The position numbers and the translations under genes are program-made. The notes below the pieces were generated by a model. It saw nothing but the letters and a program-made list of their open reading frames with translations, did not search any database and was not told where the DNA came from. From Cycas panzhihuaensis (Eukaryota; Cycadophyta), in contig CM041465.1 of assembly GCA_023213395.1 (NCBI GenBank), positions 62,131,741 through 62,195,740 of the forward strand: a DNA stretch of 64,000 nt, in the 5' to 3' direction. Positions 59,111 to 64,000 of this stretch are shown in pieces. Position 1 is the first letter of the stretch. Each line of letters begins with the position of its first letter.

Positions 59111-60600
59111 ATAAGGGAAAGAAGGTGATCCAAATGCTTGAGGCTGCTCCTCTGTACACCCTTACTCAGTCTTAAGCCACTAAAGAAGTAGCTGGTGCTT
59201 CTTCTTCTATTCCTTCCAATCCTCTTCTGGAGAACCCTCCTCTGGAAGTGCCTCTTTTTCCCAAGGCCTTTCCCGTGCCTCTTGGTCATTACAATTTTTG
59301 AAGGGTGCTGACCCAACGTACTACGAAGGGTAAGCCTTTCTCCATCGTTGACGAACTCCATACCGTCGCTACGGGAATGTCATTGATGGATGTTTTGAGG
59401 AGTTACCCCAAGTAACGGGCCCTCCTTTTGGAAGCTTTAGGGTCAAATGATGTGTCTATCCATGCTTTGGGTGTCACCCAAAGCCATGAGCCTATTATTT
59501 CTTTTGATCCTAAAGACCTTCCCCCTGTATATGAAAGGAAATGTTAGTGGAACTTCCTGTTCACCATTACAATTGATACACTTGACTGTACCCTACAAAG
59601 GACTGTTGTCAATAATGGTTCTTCTGTGGATGCCATGCCCTTGCGTGTTATGCAAGAGCTTGGTATTTTTATCTTGGAACCTGTTCCATAGTGATGCCAA
59701 GGCTACGACGGTAGCGAAAAGACCCCATTGGGATCTGTCTCAATCCCGCTCACTCTCGAGGGCAGGACTGTCCTCGCTGACATTATAGTTCTTAACATTG
59801 ACATTGACTACAACCTTCTCTTGGGTCGACCATAGCTTGACCAAATGGGAGCCATGTGTTCGACCCGCTAGGGGTAACTTAAATTCGTCCATGATGGACA
59901 GATAAAGGTTGTCTCTCGTGAATGCCCACCTGCTAAACAAACTCGCCCTATCAACCAAGTAAGCTAAGGCCCTTCTACTAATGCCTCGGCTTGCTCCATC
60001 AGCATACCCAATCCATCTCACATTGAAGAAGATCCTGCATCTTCTTCTCCTAGTCTTACACACTTTGCTCCTATTGGTGTTGGGAGCTACGGGTACCTCG
60101 CCTCATTTAGTGATGATGAGTCTCATGATGAGGATGAGGATTGTCTTCACCCCATTTCTTTCCTCTGCACTAGTAGGATGCACCTATCTTGTTCTAGATC
60201 CCCACCTAGAACCTCTTTCATTGGTAAGACTAGTCACTCCTCTGTATCATATGTCATCACTTGTATTGACTCATCTTTCATTGGTCCTTCCTCTTCATCA
60301 CCCCCCACAGGTGATGGCTTTAAGGAACTCCCTTTTGCTCCTTCTGAGGAGCCCCTTCTAGACTCTCCCTTAGAGTCTGTTGAGGATGTCACACAACCTG
60401 ACAACCATCATAGTCCTGTCATCTCCACTTCCTCCAGCCCTTCATCTATTCGAAGTAAGGTCATCCATGGGGTGGATTACTTTGAAGATGATAAAGCTTT
60501 GCTTGAGCACTTAGTGGGCTTCATACCTAACTTTCCTTCTGGTCACCATAGGCTTGGCCACCGGAAGATCCTCATGATTGGGTCCATACTTGCTGACCCA
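59111..60600 (+). pseudogene. Gyp-2 protease and linker remnant
   Basis: Parallel to 49006-50600. The protease motif reads VVNNGSSVDAMP at about 59609-59640, so the catalytic Asp codon is Asn (AAT), a loss expected to abolish activity. The linker at about 59980-60480 is Ser/Pro-rich and acidic (DDESHDEDED), then LGHRKILMIGSILADP leads into the RT. Confidence 0.82.
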
Positions 60601-63540
60601 ATCCTATCCCATATTCCATCTCCTCCTATTGACCTTACCCCTCTCCATTTTGAGGAGGGGAATGCCATGTGTATGGGGACGACCCAGGATATAATCTTGG
60701 CCCCTGGCAAGGTTATTAAGGTCAGGATGGAATGCTCTCTTGATGAGGTAAGGGAGTATTCCCTTTTGTTCTGGGAGTTTTAGGATGTCTTTGTATGGGA
60801 TTATTCTGACATGAAGGGAATTGACCCCTCTATTATCACTCATAATCTCACCACCATTCCTAGCGCCTGTCCCGTGTGTCAGAAGTAGCGTCCTCTTCAC
60901 CCTAAGCTCTCAGCCACCGTTAAGATAGATGTCACGAAGTTGTTAGATGTTGGACTTATCACTTCTATCGATTACTCCAAGTGGGTATCCAACATCGTTC
61001 TCATTGTTAAAAAGAATGGGACCATCCGCATATGCGTCGATTTCTATGATATCAATAATGCTTATCCTAAGGATAACTTTCCACTCCCCTTTATCAATCA
61101 AATCATCGATCGAACTACTAGATTCGAAGTTATATCCTTGATGGATGGTTTCTCTGGCTACAACCATATCCAGATATCTCCTAAAGACCACCACAAGACA
61201 GCCTTCACCACCTCGTGGGGTACCTTTGCCTATAAGACAATGCCCTTCGGTCTTAAAAATGCAGGTGCTACTTATTAAAAAGTGATGCATTTCATCTTCT
61301 ATGACCTCATCGATAACACATTGGAGGTCTTCATGGATGACATGATGGGTTTCTCACATGTTAGGGCCCATCATCCTTCTGACGTGTGGGCTATCTTCAC
61401 GAGATGTCACAAGTATCACGTTACCCTAAACCCGCTCAAGTGTGTGTTTGTCATTACTTCTAGTAAACTCCTTGGATTTCTTGTATTAAAACAAGGAATT
61501 TAGATTGACCCTCACAAAGTCAAGGTAATCCTTGACATGCCGCCTCCTAGAATGCAATGACAAATTAAGTCGTTTCTAGGTAGGCTTGGTTTCCTTACGT
61601 ATTTTTTGGCAGACTTTGCCATAAACGCTAAACCCCTTACCAACCTATTAAAGAAAGGAGCCTTGTTTGTTTGGTCGATTAAGGTCCAACAAGCCTTCGA
61701 AGGACTAAAGGAAGCACTCACCTCCACTCTAACATTGGCACCTCCTCGCTTTGATAGGCCCTTCATCTTGTATGCCTTGGATGTTGATGAATCCCTGGTC
61801 ACTATGCTAGCCCAGGAGGATGACTCAGGGGTCGAGAGAGCTATTTATTTTATCAGTCACACTCTCGTGGCTACTGAACTTAACTACTCTTTGGCTGAGA
61901 AGGAATGTCTCTCCTTAGTCCACGTGACCAAGAAGTTTAGACATTACTTGCTCATTAACATCACTAAGGTGATCGTCCAATCCAATCCCTTGCACTTCTT
62001 ACTTATTTGATCTAACCTAACCAGTAAGACTAGTCATTGGGCCATCTTACTCCAGGAGTTCAACCTTCAAATCATTAACAAGAAGTCAAAGAAGGGAATA
62101 ATAGTGGCAGAGCAACTAAACGATGCCCCCATTCCCAACATGTGTGGCATTCCCGTTGATGATTCTCTCCTTGACGTGTCTATCCTGACCATCCAGGGCA
62201 CCTCTTCTCATCCACTCGCTGATAGCAATTGGTATGGCAACCTTGTGCAGTATGAGTCTATCCTGACCATCTAGGGCACCTCTTCTCATCCGCTCGCCGA
62301 TAGCGAGTGGTATGGTGATATTGTATGGTATCTCACTCAACAACAACACCACCCTGAAGCCAGCAACAAAGTCAGGTCGTGCATCTACACTACCGCTAGA
62401 TAATAGTTCCTAGTAGATGAAGTATTGTACAAAAGATTCTTTGATGGGATCCTTCTTCGCTACGTCACTTCAGATGAAGCAGACCAGATACTCTACGAAT
62501 GCCATCATGGCATTTGTGGGGGCTAATCCATGGCCCAAAGGATCCTCTGCATGGGATATTATTGACTATCCCTTTTCAAGGATACCCATGCCTACGTCCT
62601 GAGATGTCAACGATGCCAAGAGAATGCCAACATCTCTCACATGCCTTCTGAGGCCGTCCATCTTATCATATCTCCATGGCCCTTTGCTCAATGGGGTTTA
62701 GACCTCATTGGTGCCATATCACCACCTTCTTCTTCGTAGCACAAGTATATCTTAACTGCCACAGAGTATTTCACAAAATGGGCGGAGGCAATCCCTCTGT
62801 CTACTATGCCTAGCAAGACGATAGCCATCTTTGTCTACCAATACATCATTTTCCATTTCGGGATTCCAGACGTCTTGATCACAGATAATACAACCTCATT
62901 TTGTAATAAGGAGATGGATGAGCTTTGCGAGAAGTTCAATATTTCTCATAAGACCTCGTCTCCTTATTACCCTCAAGCAAATGGACAAGTTGAATCATTC
63001 AACAAAACCCTTATTAATATTCTAAAGAAAACTGTTACACAATCTCAAAGAGATTGGCATCTTCAACTCCCTTCCGCCTTGTGGGCTTATCGTACCTCTA
63101 TCTGTATGGCTACTGGAATGACACCATTCTCCTTAGTCTACAGAACCGAGGTGGTACTCCCGCTAGAAGTGGAGATCCCCTCTCTATGAGTCTCCCTTAG
63201 AAGTCTTATCGATAAGCAGTTTATCCATCAGGCTCACCTCTTAGACCTCGAGGCTCTGGACGAGAGACGTTTAGTGGCTTACCAAGTAAACCTCGCTTCG
63301 AAAGCTTGCTCACAAAGGACTTACAACAAACATCTTCGTACCTATCCTTTATACCCTGGGGACTACGTACTCATGCTAGAATATCTCCATGACTGCCTAA
63401 CCAAATTTAGGCCTAAATGGATCGATCCCTTCGTCATTCTCAAGAGCCTCGATAACAACGCTTATAGGATTACCACCTTGGAAGGCCTGGAATTTGAGAA
63501 GGCAGTCAATGGAAAATTCCTCAAGAAATTTTATGCATGA
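60601..63540 (+). pseudogene. Gyp-2 RT-RNase H-integrase remnant
   Basis: RT: 60940-61503 with CVDFYDINNAYPKDNF, SLMDGFSGYNHIQISPKD, PFGLKNAGATY* and EVFMDDMMG at the YxDD site (61324-61350). RNase H at 61606-62010 is open (ILYALDVDESLVTMLAQEDD, TLVATELNYSLAEKECLSL). Integrase at about 62400-63540: the zinc domain has lost GHFG (HHGICGG*SMAQRI, a 12-base in-frame deletion relative to Gyp-1), while D-D-E motifs remain (GLDLIG, ITDN, VESFNKT). Open from 62806 to 63189. The stop is TGA at 63538-63540. A 78 bp duplication lies at 62178-62333. Confidence 0.9.
62178..62333 (+). repeat. 78 bp in-frame tandem duplication in Gyp-2
   Basis: GTCTATCCTGACCATC starts at 62178 and again at 62256; both units run to TGGTATGG..A..TTGT. 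Gyp-1 has one unit. It adds 26 codons between RNase H and integrase. Confidence 0.92.
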
Positions 63541-64000
63541 TCCTCTCTGTGATTCCTTCGCCATGCTCCGGAATGAGCCTAAACTACCACCCTAAGCTTG
63601 TTCGCATTCCCCCTAGCCTTAAGTGGAATGGGTAGCTTAGGTCCTCATTCTTTTTGGTTCCTTCTATAGGATCCTTGTTCCCTCTTTCTTGGGAACCTCA
63701 CCTCCCTATTTGGGCATCCCCTAATTAGGGAAACTCTTGGGGTGTCGTCACTCCCTCCCATTGCTATTTCCTTTGCATATCTTATTATGCTCCTACGTGG
63801 ACATGCATGTCACCCTGTCTCTTAGCCTCACACGTATCTATCGCTGCTACTCGTGGTGATCGTGTGCGTCCCTGCTAGAGATATGGTCCTGCATGAAAGA
63901 AAATATGCGCCTAGCTCATAATGAATAACACATCACATCCACATCAAAAACAAGCATAACTCTAGCTACGCGATAGTCAAAACATCACCTGCTACATCAT
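63541..64000 (+). other. Gyp-2 3' untranslated region, to window end
   Basis: Matches the start of the Gyp-1 3' region (GAATGAGCCTAAACTACCA at 63571 and 53403). No LTR start is reached before the window ends. Confidence 0.75.

Larger units (their letters stand above)
53919..64000 (+). mobile_element. Gyp-2: second unit of the tandem gypsy array (runs off the window)
   Basis: Shares the middle LTR and repeats the whole internal order gag-protease-RT-RNase H-integrase. Gyp-1 has a 7371 bp interior; 7362 bases of Gyp-2 interior are visible, so its 3' LTR should start within a short distance past 64000. Coding identity to Gyp-1 is roughly 80-85% over stretches compared by eye. Confidence 0.88.

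Noticed and set aside
1-64000. A wholly new defence or metabolic gene system
   Set aside because: No cluster of intact host genes exists; everything after 1313 is repeat or retrotransposon DNA apart from captured fragments.

Overview
This is a stretch of plant nuclear DNA: one apparently intact host gene at the left edge, followed by about 62 kb of nested, decayed LTR retrotransposons. Evidence for a seed plant is a single-exon F-box protein, tRNA-iMet primer sites typical of plant Copia elements, and captured fragments that resemble a plant amino-acid permease, a Rab GDI and a PPR protein. The high repeat load, strong divergence of copies and deep nesting fit a large genome (a gymnosperm would fit), but the species cannot be named from this window.

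Layout. 24-1313 (-) is the F-box gene. 2372-4810 (R1) and 18183-19158 plus 33954-35437 (R2) are two collinear copies of one AT-rich repeat that contains an LTR-like block, here called X. Cop-A (6251-13081, +, flanked by AACTC) is an old Copia element sitting between two X LTRs at 4052-4344 and 14385-14706. Cop-B (19159-33953, -, flanked by AAAAC) is a Copia element inserted in R2, and Cop-C (22458-29959, -, flanked by ATTTT) is a related Copia inserted inside Cop-B. Cop-D (35438-38261, -) is the 3' half of another Copia, cut by a Ty3/gypsy array. That array (38262 to beyond 64000, +) reads LTR-internal-LTR-internal, two tandem Tat-like units (Gyp-1 and Gyp-2) sharing one 2.7 kb LTR. Cop-E (40237-45827, -, flanked by TTTTG) is a younger Copia inserted in the left LTR of that array. 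The deepest nest is R2 > Cop-D > Gyp-1/2 > Cop-E.

None of the retrotransposon polyproteins is open throughout. Most stops are at codons where the sister copy has CAA, CAG, CGA or TGG, as expected from deamination of methylated cytosine.

The most notable signal is in the roughly 2 kb leaders of Cop-B and Cop-C, between primer site and gag. Both carry host-gene pieces in the orientation opposite to the element: amino-acid permease, an unidentified exon-like ORF and Rab GDI in Cop-B; a PPR motif in Cop-C. Two related families thus appear to have captured host sequence independently at the same position. No CRISPR, prokaryotic operon, rRNA or tRNA gene was seen.
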